From: Aldehydirespirator sp965220485
GTDB taxonomy: Bacteria; Actinomycetota; Acidimicrobiia; Acidimicrobiales; Aldehydirespiratoraceae
Length of the DNA: 64,000 bases
Direction of reading: 5' to 3'
NCBI GenBank assembly: GCA_965220485.1
Contig: OZ244832.1
Coordinates: 3,782,001 to 3,846,000, forward strand
The notes under the pieces are model-generated. The model was given only the letters and a program-made list of their open reading frames with translations. It was not told the origin of the DNA and did no database searches. Position numbers and translations under genes: made by a program. This document shows positions 1 to 9,738 of this stretch, in pieces; within the stretch, counting starts at the first letter, position 1, and the number at the start of each line of letters is the position of its first letter.

Positions 1-1881
<1,881 letters not shown>

Positions 1882-1883
<2 letters not shown>

Positions 1884-1905
1884 GCTCGCCCTCCGCGGGC
1901 AGCCT
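1882..1905 (+). terminator. GC-rich hairpin after clpC
   Basis: An imperfect GC-rich stem (AGGC..GCCC / GGGC.GCCT with a 5-nt loop) begins at the clpC stop codon. There is no following T tract, so it could be a factor-dependent terminator or chance structure in GC-rich DNA. Confidence 0.3.
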
Positions 1906-1930
1906 GAGAGCGGGTCGCGAGACTAGGGCC

Positions 1931-3601
1931 ATGGCTGCTCAGAGCCAGGCTCGCATGTCACCCGTTTCCGGCTGCAGGAGCAGGCCGCGCCTTCGCGGGC
2001 TGCACCTGCGAAGTCGGGGCGCTCGGATGCCGCGCCCGCGCGGGCGGCGTTGGAGTGGCCGACGTTGGGGTGGCCGGCGTGTGGTTGCGGTGCTGCGGGC
2101 GCTGCTGCTGGCTGTGGGGCTGGCGGTGGTGGCGGCTGCGTGCCGGGTCGATGCGGTCGTGCAGGTGGAGGTCGACGATGTCGGCTCGGGCACGGTCACG
2201 GTGGTGTTCAACGCCGACGCCGACGCGGTGGCCCGTGTTCCCGAGCTGGCCGGCGGGCTGCGCCTCGACGATGCGCGGGCCGCCGGATGGGCGGTGGACG
2301 GCCCGTTGTTCCGCGCCGATGGGGGTGTGCAAGTCCGGGCGGTAAAGCGGTTCGAGTCGTCGAGGCAGCTGCCCGAGGTCCTGGAGGAGTTTGCCGGGAA
2401 GGGCGTGATCTTCTCGGATGTGGTCTTGGAGCAGACCCGCTCCTTCGCCAGGAGCGACTACGACTTCCGGGCCACCATCGACCCGACGCCGCCGCTGGAG
2501 ACTTTCAGCGACACCGCCCTAGCCGGCATTTTCGATGACCAGCCCTTCGGGCGGCCGCTGCAGGACCTGATCGCCGAGGCTGGCACGCCCGAGGATTCCC
2601 TGGGCCTCGAGTTCTCGTTGACACTTCTAGACGCCGACGACGCATTCAGCGCCTCCTCGAGCGGGTTGGCCGAGTCATCGGAGGCCGCTGCCGCCGCCCC
2701 CGAGGTCGACGGTTCGACGGCCACCTGGCGGTTCTCCTACGGGGACCCCGCGGTGCGCACCGACGCCTCGACCGTGCTGGAGGGCGGGGTCGCGCCCCTG
2801 TGGCGCAGCATTGCTCTGGTGGCCGCAATCAGCTTCGGTGTGGTGCTGCTGGGCGTGGCGGTGGCCAGGGTGGTGGTGCTGCTGCGCACTCCCAAGGGTC
2901 GGGGCCGCCGGGCCACCCGGCGCCGCCAGCAGAGGGCCGCGGCCCGAGAGGCGGAGGCCAGCCGTCCCCGCAAGCGCCTGCTGCGCCTGCTGGTGGTGGA
3001 CGTGCATGGAGTGATCGTGCGGCCCACCGAGCCTCTGGAGGGTCTGCTGCTACCGGTCATCCTGGGCGAAAACCCCGACATCGACCAGGAACTGGCCCGC
3101 GACCGGCACCGCAAGCTGGTACTGGGTCGTCTCACCGCCGAGGAGTTCTGGAGCGACCTCGGGCTCGGGCCGATCGGCCGCGACGTGGAAACCCGCTACC
3201 TGTCGTCGTTCAAGCTGGTGCCGGGCCTGCACCCGTTCCTGGACCGGGTCGCGAGCCGGAGCCTGCCGGTGGCGGCAGTCGGCAACCAGCCCCGCGAGTG
3301 GGGGATGCGCCTGAGGCGCATGGCCCAGTTGGAGGACTCGGTGTCGTCGTGGCTGGTCAGCGGCGAGGTGGGGGCCGCCCTGCCCGAGCGGCCGCTGTTC
3401 GAGGCGACCCGCCGGGTGATGTCGGTGGACCTCTACGACTGTCTGTACCTGTCAAGCGTGCCGGAGAACCTGGACGCCGCGTCGGACATGGGGATGGCCA
3501 CCGGATACTTCGCGGCCAGCCCCGAGGATGTGCAGGAGACCGAGCACACGCTGATCCGGGGCTTTGACGACATCCTCCGAGGCCGCTCCGCCGGCACCTG
3601 A
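1931..3601 (+). CDS. Predicted lipoprotein with LppM-like domain, one TM segment and a C-terminal HAD-like domain
   Basis: 556 residues. After an Arg-rich n-region comes a hydrophobic stretch ending in a lipobox-like AAAC (Cys about residue 71), then an extracytoplasmic domain resembling actinobacterial LppM/DUF3153 proteins. A second hydrophobic segment (about 293-318) is followed by basic residues and a domain that looks HAD-like: a beta strand ending DVHG at about residue 357, with D357 as the candidate nucleophile. Canonical HADs have DxD here; His replaces the second acid, so catalysis is doubtful. Other possible ATGs lie at 1955 and 2027; the last gives a more normal signal peptide. It lies 47 bp after clpC on the same strand. 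The domain fusion is seen in sequence; the function is unknown. Confidence 0.7.
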   Translation: MAAQSQARMSPVSGCRSRPRLRGLHLRSRGARMPRPRGRRWSGRRWGGRRVVAVLRALLLAVGLAVVAAACRVDAVVQVEVDDVGSGTVTVVFNADADAVARVPELAGGLRLDDARAAGWAVDGPLFRADGGVQVRAVKRFESSRQLPEVLEEFAGKGVIFSDVVLEQTRSFARSDYDFRATIDPTPPLETFSDTALAGIFDDQPFGRPLQDLIAEAGTPEDSLGLEFSLTLLDADDAFSASSSGLAESSEAAAAAPEVDGSTATWRFSYGDPAVRTDASTVLEGGVAPLWRSIALVAAISFGVVLLGVAVARVVVLLRTPKGRGRRATRRRQQRAAAREAEASRPRKRLLRLLVVDVHGVIVRPTEPLEGLLLPVILGENPDIDQELARDRHRKLVLGRLTAEEFWSDLGLGPIGRDVETRYLSSFKLVPGLHPFLDRVASRSLPVAAVGNQPREWGMRLRRMAQLEDSVSSWLVSGEVGAALPERPLFEATRRVMSVDLYDCLYLSSVPENLDAASDMGMATGYFAASPEDVQETEHTLIRGFDDILRGRSAGT

Positions 3602-3621
3602 CCGCTTCTGCCTGGATCGCC

Positions 3622-3674
3622 CCGTTCTGTTCGCGGAAATCCGCCGTAGGGGCGCATAAGCGCGAACAGAATGG
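3622..3674. terminator. Inverted repeat between convergent genes (likely bidirectional terminator)
   Basis: The 11-bp perfect arms TTCTGTTCGCG and CGCGAACAGAA (3625-3635 and 3661-3671) extend to 13 of 14 with flanking bases, separated by 25 nt. The hairpin sits between a plus-strand gene ending at 3601 and a minus-strand gene ending at 3769, as expected for a shared terminator. A regulatory operator cannot be excluded. Confidence 0.45.
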
Positions 3675-3768
3675 CCGCAGTCAGGTGGCGGTGTCGGTGA
3701 AGCGGTCTCGTACGTGGCCGGACTGCCCGCCAGTGCGGATCATCCCCGGCGAACCCTGGTGATCAGAT

Positions 3769-4155
3769 CTACGCCGCTACAGACACGAGATCGCAGTGCT
3801 GACTCTTCTGCACCAACATCGGCACGGCATCCACCCGCGATGGAGGATCGGGATCGTTGGTCCAGACTAAGCCAACGGTGTCGCTCATGCTGCGGATGAT
3901 GTCAGCGATCCGGCGGTTCAGTGCAGGACCGGCGACGGGATCGGCGAGAAGGAAGTAGATCTCCATGTCTCCGGTGCTTGCCTGACCCCATGTGCATGGG
4001 TCTGTGATCTTGGCTTCATCGTCGAGATGATTGGCCATGCGGTCCATCACGTCGTGGAACTCGTCGGGGGTCAGTGGTCTGACACCGTCGCGGTCGATGC
4101 AACTGAGCGTGCCCGTGACCGTTACCTCGGCCCGAAGATGGTCCTTTGTTGTCAT
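3769..4155 (-). CDS. Hypothetical 128-aa protein, partner of HicA-like gene
   Basis: No named family recognised with certainty. The protein is acidic and soluble, with an N-terminal beta-rich part and later helical segments around the ALNRRIADIIRSMSD stretch. Its ATG at 4155 lies 4 bp after the stop of the upstream HicA-like gene, and that stop (TGA) falls inside its own ribosome-binding sequence AGGTGA, so the two genes are translationally coupled. The general build (small beta-alpha protein next to a Cys-containing HicA-like protein) resembles pairs common in actinobacterial genomes. An antitoxin role is inference. Confidence 0.6.
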   Translation of the reverse strand: MTTKDHLRAEVTVTGTLSCIDRDGVRPLTPDEFHDVMDRMANHLDDEAKITDPCTWGQASTGDMEIYFLLADPVAGPALNRRIADIIRSMSDTVGLVWTNDPDPPSRVDAVPMLVQKSQHCDLVSVAA

Positions 4156-4159
4156 CGTG

Positions 4160-4375
4160 TCACCTGCCTTTGCACCGTTTGAAGTCTCCGCGGACTTTCT
4201 TGAGCGTTCCTGAGTGGCGAGGGGTGGTAGAGACTGTCACTCTGCAACTGCATTCGTACGGGCAGAGCGCAACGAAGTGGCGTTTGGTCTTGAGAACGCG
4301 CCAACCACGACCCTCTGCGTGCTGTAGCAACGTCTCATAGTCGTGCTTGGTATGGCGTGGTCGTGTGCTCACCAT
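4160..4375 (-). CDS. HicA/YcfA-like small RNA-binding-fold protein
   Basis: 71 residues, very basic. The central pattern (GWRVLKTKRHFVALCP, then CRVTVSTTPRHSGTLKKV) matches the dsRBD-like layout of HicA mRNA interferases: a Gly-Trp strand, a strand with basic residues and a Thr/Ser-Thr-Pro turn. The catalytic His of classical HicA (GSHxxF) is not in its exact context; the nearest is KRHF. It has two Cys residues instead, as in HicA-like relatives of unknown activity. It is the first gene of a two-gene unit with the 128-aa protein downstream. A toxin role is possible but unproven. Confidence 0.6.
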   Translation of the reverse strand: MVSTRPRHTKHDYETLLQHAEGRGWRVLKTKRHFVALCPYECSCRVTVSTTPRHSGTLKKVRGDFKRCKGR

Positions 4376-4579
4376 GTGTGCGGTTCGATTGCAGGCTAAC
4401 AGGCCAGATCTCGGGTTGTCTCCCGTGATCGGACATTCGCAGACCGGGCCTCGTCATGGCTCCCATGGTAGACCGCTCGAGGTGTGGGTTCGACCGGCCG
4501 GCTGGCGGCGTACGACATGGCAGACCGCTGGGGGGCGCGGTCTCGCTCGGCCCGCGGCGGTGGCCCTATTGTCGGCGTC

Positions 4580-5557
4580 GTGGTTGAGCTGGCCTGCATG
4601 GTGATGCCCGAGGGTCCGGTCGGCGCGGTCGTGCGAGCCGCGGTGGAGGCCGAGCGGTTCGGGTGCAGCCGGGTCTGGATCCCCGACGAGGGCTTGGCGG
4701 CCAGGGAGTGTTGGGTGACTCTGGGAGCGGTCGCCGCGGCCACGAGCTCGGTCGAGGTCGGCACGGGCATCACCAACGCCTACACCCGCCATCCGGGGAT
4801 GACCGCGGCTGCCGTCGCCACCTTGGACGAGGCGTCAGGCGGGAGGGCCGCGCTGGGGATCGGAGCGGGCGGGGCACTCACGCTCACGGCGCTGGCCATC
4901 GAGCGCCGAGCGCCGATCACCGCGATGCGCGAGCTGGTGACGACCAGCCGGGCGCTGTGGGCTGGCGAGACCGTCGATTGTGACGGCGTGGCGGGCGGGT
5001 TCCGTCGGGCCCGCCTCGGTTACGGCCGGCCCGACATTCCGATCTGGCTGGCCGGGCGCGGCCCTCGGGTGGTCCGGCTGGCAGGGGAGTTGGCCGACGG
5101 TTTCATCTTGTCGTTCGTTCACAAGGAGTTGATCGGCGAGCATGTGGCTGCGATCCGTGGCGCAGCCGGCGAGCACGACCGACCACACCCCAGGTTGTGC
5201 TACATGACCATCCTGGCCACGACCGACCGGGCCCGGGAGGCGGCCCGGGCCGGCTTGACGTTCCGGCTGGTCGATTCTCCGGATCACGTCAAGGCCCGCA
5301 TTGGCCTGGACTCCGGCACCGAGGCGGCGATCCGCCAGGGTCTCTCCGACGGCGGGCCTGCGGCCGCGGCTCGCTTCGTGCGCGATGACTGGGTTGACGC
5401 CTTCGTGATCTCGGGGTCGGTGGAGGAGTGCCGTTCCGAGCTGGGTGCGCTGGTGGTGGCCCACGGGATCGACGAGTTCCAGGTGTCGGTCGACGACCTC
5501 GACTCGGCGGCGGATGACCTGGCACTGGCCGCCGAGATCACCCGCACCCCAAGCTGA
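4580..5557 (+). CDS. LLM class (luciferase-like) flavin/F420-dependent oxidoreductase
   Basis: TIM-barrel monooxygenase/reductase of the bacterial luciferase superfamily. The likely GTG start at 4580 gives VVELACMVMPEG as the first strand. The frame stays open upstream (ATG at 4517, GTG at 4484), but that stretch is Arg/Gly-rich and does not match the fold. Family signs: RFGCSRVWIPDEG, GTGITNAYTRHPGM, ALGIGAGG and PIWLAGRGPRVVRLAGELADGF, close to methylene-tetrahydromethanopterin reductase-like members. In actinobacteria these usually use F420H2. The substrate is unknown, and the neighbours (a HicA-like pair and Ada) do not suggest one. Confidence 0.85.
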   Translation: MVELACMVMPEGPVGAVVRAAVEAERFGCSRVWIPDEGLAARECWVTLGAVAAATSSVEVGTGITNAYTRHPGMTAAAVATLDEASGGRAALGIGAGGALTLTALAIERRAPITAMRELVTTSRALWAGETVDCDGVAGGFRRARLGYGRPDIPIWLAGRGPRVVRLAGELADGFILSFVHKELIGEHVAAIRGAAGEHDRPHPRLCYMTILATTDRAREAARAGLTFRLVDSPDHVKARIGLDSGTEAAIRQGLSDGGPAAAARFVRDDWVDAFVISGSVEECRSELGALVVAHGIDEFQVSVDDLDSAADDLALAAEITRTPS

Positions 5558-5706
5558 AGCACCAGACCGGCTGCATGATTCTGTCCTCATGTCGCTGGAC
5601 GTGCACAGAGTGGCGACGATGACTCCCCGAGCGGTCCAGAACCCGTCGAGTTTGGATGTCCGCTGGCGGGAAGCCGCGGGATGGAGCGCCTCATAGGGTC
5701 GGGGAC

Positions 5707-6765
5707 ATGGACGACTTGGATGGCGCTCGATGGGCAGCGGTCGAGACTCGAGCCGAGGGTGCGGTGGGGGTGTTCTTCTACGCGGTGCGGACAACCGGGA
5801 TCTACTGCCTGCCGACGTGTCCGTCTCGTCGCCCGTTGCGCAAGAATGTCGTGTTCTTCAGGACCGGGGCTGAGGCGGTCGCTGCGGGGTTTCGGGCGTG
5901 CCGACGCTGCCACCCGGACCGAGAGCGGGTGACCGGTCCGTCGCTCGCGGCGGTGGTCGCGGTGTGCCGGTGGATCGAGAACCCCGACGATGATCCGTCT
6001 GTCGCGGAGTTGGCCCGGCGGGCGGGCTGGTCCCAGCGGCATCTGAGCCGGATGTTCAAGGACACCGTCGGGGTGACCATCTCCGCCTATCGGCGCGCCC
6101 AGCGGGGCGAGCGGGTCCGCGACGCGCTGCGGCGTGGTGTTCCCGTCACGGATGCCGTCTTCGACGCCGGGTACGGGTCGATGCGGGCGTTCTACGAGAG
6201 TGCTGGATCGCAGATGGGGGTCACCCCGGCGGCATTCGGCCGGGGGTCGCCCGATGCCCGAGTGCAGTACACGGTCTTCTCCACCCCGCTGGGCGAGATT
6301 CTCGTCGCGGCGACGGGGCGTGGGGTGTGCGCCGTGCGGATCGGCGATGCCCACGATGAACTTCTGGCGGAGTTGCTGGCCGAGTTCCCCCAGGCTCGGG
6401 TCGAACGCAGTGACGACGTGCTCGTGCATGTGGCGAGCATCGTGCGTGACCTTGCCCGCGGCTGGCCTGCAGCCGTCGCCGATCTACCGCTCGACCTTCA
6501 GGGCTCGACGTTTCAGGTGGCGGTGTGGCAGGCGTTGCGGACGATCCCCACGGGAACGACCGTCACTTATGGCGAGGTGGCAGCCAAGATCGGGCGACCG
6601 ACATCTCACCGAGCGGTGGGCGGTGCGTGCGGCGCCAACCCCGCTGCCCTTCTGGTCCCGTGCCATCGAGTTGTTAGGGCCGACGGATCGACTGCCGGAT
6701 ACCGGTGGGGCGAGGAGCGGAAGCAAGGCCTGCTGGCTGCTGAGTCGACGGAGCGGAACCACTAG
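5707..6765 (+). CDS. ada: Ada-type bifunctional transcriptional activator / O6-alkylguanine-DNA alkyltransferase
   Basis: Repairs alkylated DNA and activates the adaptive response. From the ATG at 5707 (352 aa) the domains are: the N-terminal zinc domain that accepts methyl from phosphotriesters, with Cys34, Cys38, Cys65 and Cys68 (GIYCLPTCPSRRPL, CRRC); an AraC-type HTH around residues 80-175; then the MGMT domain with the active-site PCHRV, Cys at about residue 319. All key cysteines are present, so both activities are expected. An in-frame ATG at 5656 would add 17 residues without family similarity. Confidence 0.95.
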   Translation: MDDLDGARWAAVETRAEGAVGVFFYAVRTTGIYCLPTCPSRRPLRKNVVFFRTGAEAVAAGFRACRRCHPDRERVTGPSLAAVVAVCRWIENPDDDPSVAELARRAGWSQRHLSRMFKDTVGVTISAYRRAQRGERVRDALRRGVPVTDAVFDAGYGSMRAFYESAGSQMGVTPAAFGRGSPDARVQYTVFSTPLGEILVAATGRGVCAVRIGDAHDELLAELLAEFPQARVERSDDVLVHVASIVRDLARGWPAAVADLPLDLQGSTFQVAVWQALRTIPTGTTVTYGEVAAKIGRPTSHRAVGGACGANPAALLVPCHRVVRADGSTAGYRWGEERKQGLLAAESTERNH

Positions 6766-6900
6766 TGATGCCTCTCGGGCGTTGGTACAAGCTCAAGACG
6801 GTCACCGATGTCCCGCAATCGCCGGTGACGGGGCCCGGGCGGCCGTACCGGGCTCCGAACGGTCGGGCGATATCATGCCATCGCTCGGAGGAGAGCCCGC

Positions 6901-7926
6901 ATGACCCACAAGCCCGATCCCTTCACTGTGCCCTTCGGGACCATTCTCTGCGACTGGATGACTACGGCGCGGGCCGACGACGGCCCGTTCGTCTACGACG
7001 GCTCACCCGAGCCGTACGGTGACTTCACGATCAGCCCCGCCGCGCACGTGCTTCACTACGGCAGCGCCATCTTCGAGGGGCTGAAGGCTCACCGCCAAGC
7101 CAATGGATCGCTGGCCATCTTCCGGCTGGACAGCCATGTCGCTCGAATGGTCACCAGCGCCGCGCTTCTGCGGCTGCCGGAGATCGATCCCATCACGCTG
7201 CGGCAGATGATCGTTGATGCCGTTGAGGCCAATGCCGGCGAGGTTCCCGACCCACCCGGGTCGCTCTACATCCGTCCGACGCTGATCGGCACAGAGGCCG
7301 ACATCGGAGCCGCGGCCCGCCCAGCCCGCTCGGCGCTGCTGTTTGTCGTGAACTCCCCAGTGGGCGACTACTTCAAGGGTGGGGTTCGGCCGCTCACGCT
7401 GCTGGTGGAGACATCGCTTCCGCGTACCGTGCCCCAGTTCGGCATGGTGAAGTGCGGCGCGAACTACGCGATGGCCCTGGGCGCCACGCTGGACGCGATG
7501 GCCGCCAACGAGGCTGTCGATCAGATGCTGTTCGCCACCGACGGCGACATCACCGAAACCGGGGCCTCGAACTTCTTTCTCGCTGATGACGAAAGGCTCG
7601 TCACCCGCCATCTGGATGAGTCGTTTCTGCATGGCGTGACTCGGGACTCGGTGATTCAGCTTGCTCGGCAACTTGGCTACGAGGTCGAGGAGCGCTCAAT
7701 TCACCCCGAGGAGCTCCTTGAATGGTCCGAGCGGGGCGAGGCCTTCCTGTCGGGCACGGGGGCCGGTCTGGCCCCTGTGGGCACCGTCCTCCACGCAGGC
7801 ACGACACTCACGATCGGTGACGGGCAGCCGGGCCGCAACACGATGCGGCTGCGGCAAGCGCTCGTGGACATCCAGGTGGGCGCGGCTTCCGACCCGTTCG
7901 GCTGGCGCACCCCCGTGGGCGGCTAG
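6901..7926 (+). CDS. ilvE: Branched-chain amino acid aminotransferase (class IV, PLP-dependent)
   Basis: Last step of Val/Leu/Ile synthesis and first step of their degradation. 341 aa, full length for the family. The family signature HYGSAIFEGLKAHR is present. The PLP lysine is K184 in MVKCGANYAMAL, and the C-terminal cofactor loop region ITETGASNFFL is intact. The ATG at 6901 has a strong ribosome-binding site (GGAGGAG, 6 nt upstream). It is monocistronic here, with a convergent toxin gene downstream. Confidence 0.93.
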   Translation: MTHKPDPFTVPFGTILCDWMTTARADDGPFVYDGSPEPYGDFTISPAAHVLHYGSAIFEGLKAHRQANGSLAIFRLDSHVARMVTSAALLRLPEIDPITLRQMIVDAVEANAGEVPDPPGSLYIRPTLIGTEADIGAAARPARSALLFVVNSPVGDYFKGGVRPLTLLVETSLPRTVPQFGMVKCGANYAMALGATLDAMAANEAVDQMLFATDGDITETGASNFFLADDERLVTRHLDESFLHGVTRDSVIQLARQLGYEVEERSIHPEELLEWSERGEAFLSGTGAGLAPVGTVLHAGTTLTIGDGQPGRNTMRLRQALVDIQVGAASDPFGWRTPVGG

Positions 7927-7954
7927 AGAGGCTGCCAGCCGGAATCTCACTGCC

Positions 7955-8332
7955 CTACCAGTGGTGCACTCGCGGCGCTCCGGCCCCGAGGTGAGACGTG
8001 AGCAATAGAAAATCGGCTGCGTCCGCGGTGACGATGCTGTCTTGGAGGCGCACCGCGAGCGCCACGATATGTGCGTCGACAACGTCAGAGGTCCCCGACC
8101 TCAGGAGTATCCCGCCGACCACCCGGGCATCGACGAGGGTGAAGTCGTGAACCTCGAGGGTGTCGAGGAACCGGGCCAATCTGGCTTGGCGGCTGCCGTC
8201 GCGCCACACCTGCGCGACCACAGGGGTCGATGTGCGCAACACCGCGCTCTCCTCGAGCGCGGCGGTGAGAAAGGACTGAGCTGCTTGTTCGCCTCGGTCG
8301 ACCGCTACCAGTACCCCGGCGTCGAGGATCAC
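7955..8332 (-). CDS. vapC: PIN-domain ribonuclease toxin (VapC-like)
   Basis: 125 aa PIN domain. The N-terminal MILDAGVLVAVDRG carries the first catalytic Asp (residue 4). Further conserved acidic positions are in the central VVDAHIVALA and the C-terminal TADAADF segments, the usual metal-binding set of VapC RNases. The start codon overlaps the antitoxin stop by 4 bp (ATGA). The pair lies just outside the left end of the genomic island, convergent with ilvE. Confidence 0.88.
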   Translation of the reverse strand: MILDAGVLVAVDRGEQAAQSFLTAALEESAVLRTSTPVVAQVWRDGSRQARLARFLDTLEVHDFTLVDARVVGGILLRSGTSDVVDAHIVALAVRLQDSIVTADAADFLLLTSHLGAGAPRVHHW

Positions 8333-8562
8333 GAAGCGAAGTAGCGGTCGCGCATGGCGGCCACATCTTCGGCCTCGGGCGGGCCTGCCTCCTCAGCCCA
8401 TTCGCGCAGGAACTCGCGCAGAGCCTTACGTTGGCCGCTCTCACGTGCCAGAAGCAGCAAGCCGCGCCGGATGGCGCCCGTTTGGCTGCCGTACTCATCG
8501 GCAAGCTCTGACAGCAGCTCGCGTTCTGCCTCGCTGAGGCGGACGGTGGTGGTAGTGCTCAC
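8329..8562 (-). CDS. vapB: Ribbon-helix-helix antitoxin (VapB-like)
   Basis: 77 aa. The N-terminal strand TTTVRLSEAE followed by two helices (ELLSELADEYG, QTGAIRRGLLLLA) is a ribbon-helix-helix DNA-binding fold. The acidic C-terminal tail likely wraps the PIN toxin. It is the first gene of the operon and overlaps vapC by 4 bp; such antitoxins normally autorepress. A short imperfect palindrome near 8574-8597 (TAGCACGACCGTGCTA core) directly upstream is a plausible operator. Confidence 0.85.
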   Translation of the reverse strand: MSTTTTVRLSEAERELLSELADEYGSQTGAIRRGLLLLARESGQRKALREFLREWAEEAGPPEAEDVAAMRDRYFAS

Positions 8563-8576
8563 AGTCCAAGACTATA

Positions 8577-8592
8577 GCACGACCGTGCTACA
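8577..8592. promoter_or_regulatory. Candidate operator of the vapBC-like pair
   Basis: The 15-16 bp near-palindrome TAGCACGACCGTGCTA lies 14 bp upstream of the antitoxin ATG. Position and symmetry fit RHH autoregulation; no direct evidence. Confidence 0.45.
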
Positions 8593-8640
8593 GTCGTGCA
8601 CTGCTGGGTCAGTATGGTGGCGTCTGACCTGCTGATCTCT

Positions 8641-8688
8641 TGTGAGCCCGAGACAGGAATCGAACCTGCGACCTGCTGTTTACAAGAC
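8641..8688 (-). repeat. Island attachment site (3' half of tRNA-Thr), attR-like
   Basis: On the minus strand these 48 bp are identical to 35557-35604, covering the anticodon loop to the 3' end of the intact tRNA-Thr plus 4 bp. Tyrosine integrases commonly use the tRNA 3' half as the crossover core, so this marks an island end. Core chromosome (vapBC, ilvE) lies to the left and the accessory region to the right. Its orientation is opposite to the intact tRNA, whereas a simple insertion would give direct repeats. Confidence 0.88.
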
Positions 8689-8801
8689 GCAAGAAGCGGG
8701 TGCCGGCCAGTGTCGGCCCGTGCTAGAAAGTGCTGTTGACGTGGGCTTTCGCGATCCGGCCGTGTCGGCGAGTACCTGTGGATAACGCCCAGTTTCTAAC
8801 C

Positions 8802-8825
8802 GTACGTTAGAAGATCCGTTAGAAG
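8802..8825 (-). repeat. Arm-type integrase site motif next to the left att core
   Basis: A 24-bp stretch whose minus-strand sequence holds two direct CTTCTAACG units. It is identical to 35673-35696 beside the other att core. A further inverted TTCTAAC lies at 8794-8800. Spacing of about 113 bp from the core and repetition at both ends fit recombinase arm-binding sites. Confidence 0.6.
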
Positions 8826-8995
8826 TTTCTGCGTCTGCTCCTCCTCGAGGCGTGACTTGGCAGCGCGGCAGTTGACGCCACAGTCGGATGGCAGCGCCGG
8901 GATGGTTGCGCACGCCTCGTATGCGTGCTGTAATGAATACTGCCTACTGATAGATGTAGGTGCAATTGAAGCACCGCTCAAGGAGGAGGCACCCG

Positions 8996-9211
8996 ATGAC
9001 AGACACCCGCACCACGACCATCCGCCAAGATGCCCAGCAGGCCGCCGAACTCGACGCGGTCGCGCGGGTTGACGGCGTGTCCACTTCGGAGGCGATCCGT
9101 GCCGCCATCGCTGAGCACATCGAGAAGCGACGGCGCGACCCTGCCTTCCAGGCACGGCTCCAGCGCATCCTCGACGAGGAGCGCGTTGTGCTTGAGAGGC
9201 TCGCCCAGTGA
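8996..9211 (+). CDS. Ribbon-helix-helix antitoxin paired with Doc
   Basis: 71 aa from the ATG at 8996 (preceded by AGGAGGAGG); the open frame extends upstream without similarity. TRTTTIRQDAQQAAELDA followed by GVSTSEAIRAAIAEHI is a ribbon-helix-helix fold, and the C-terminal charged helix would contact the toxin. Stop and Doc start are 1 bp apart. It is the first gene inside the left island boundary, a common position for addiction modules that stabilise islands. Confidence 0.82.
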   Translation: MTDTRTTTIRQDAQQAAELDAVARVDGVSTSEAIRAAIAEHIEKRRRDPAFQARLQRILDEERVVLERLAQ

Positions 9212-9212
9212 C

Positions 9213-9662
9213 ATGAGCGTGGAGTGCCTCGACCTCGCTGACTTCCTGTTGATCGCGGAGCAGATCACAGGGATCGAGGTCGAGGCACTCGCGCGCTTGC
9301 CGCGGCTGCACATGGCTGAGCACGCCCTGTCGGCTCCTAATGCTGGCATTGGGCAGGTCGAGTACTACCCGTGCTTCGCCGACAAGGCCGCGGCTATGGC
9401 GTTTCAGCTAATCAAGGGCCATCCTCTGCTCGACGGCAACAAGCGCGTCGGCTACGTATGCCTGCTTGAGTTCGTGTACCGCAACGGGTATGAGTGGTCA
9501 CGACCGCCCCACGATGGGGTAGAGCGTGACGAGACCGTGGCGATGATCGAGGGAGTGGCGGCAGGCACCGTCAGCCAGGACGAATTCGGGGATTGGATCC
9601 GGCAGCGTCTCGTCGAACCAGGAGAAGACGCGTTGACGGCGAACCCGCCGACTGCCCACTGA
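9213..9662 (+). CDS. doc: Doc/Fic-family toxin (death-on-curing)
   Basis: 149 aa. Contains the Fic core HPLLDGNKRVG (His about residue 70), with Lys instead of the Gly of classical Fic AMP-transferases, as in P1 Doc, which phosphorylates EF-Tu. The helical lead-in (FADKAAAMAFQLIKG) and the following YVCLLEFVYRNG fit the family. It is directly downstream of an RHH antitoxin rather than Phd. The catalytic motif is intact, so an active toxin is expected. Confidence 0.88.
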   Translation: MSVECLDLADFLLIAEQITGIEVEALARLPRLHMAEHALSAPNAGIGQVEYYPCFADKAAAMAFQLIKGHPLLDGNKRVGYVCLLEFVYRNGYEWSRPPHDGVERDETVAMIEGVAAGTVSQDEFGDWIRQRLVEPGEDALTANPPTAH

Positions 9663-9738
9663 AGTCCGCTGGGAAGCGGGCGTCGCCGCCGCGAAGGATC
9701 GGCGAGAAGCGCTAGCCGCACCTGGCGTGAGGTGTCAA

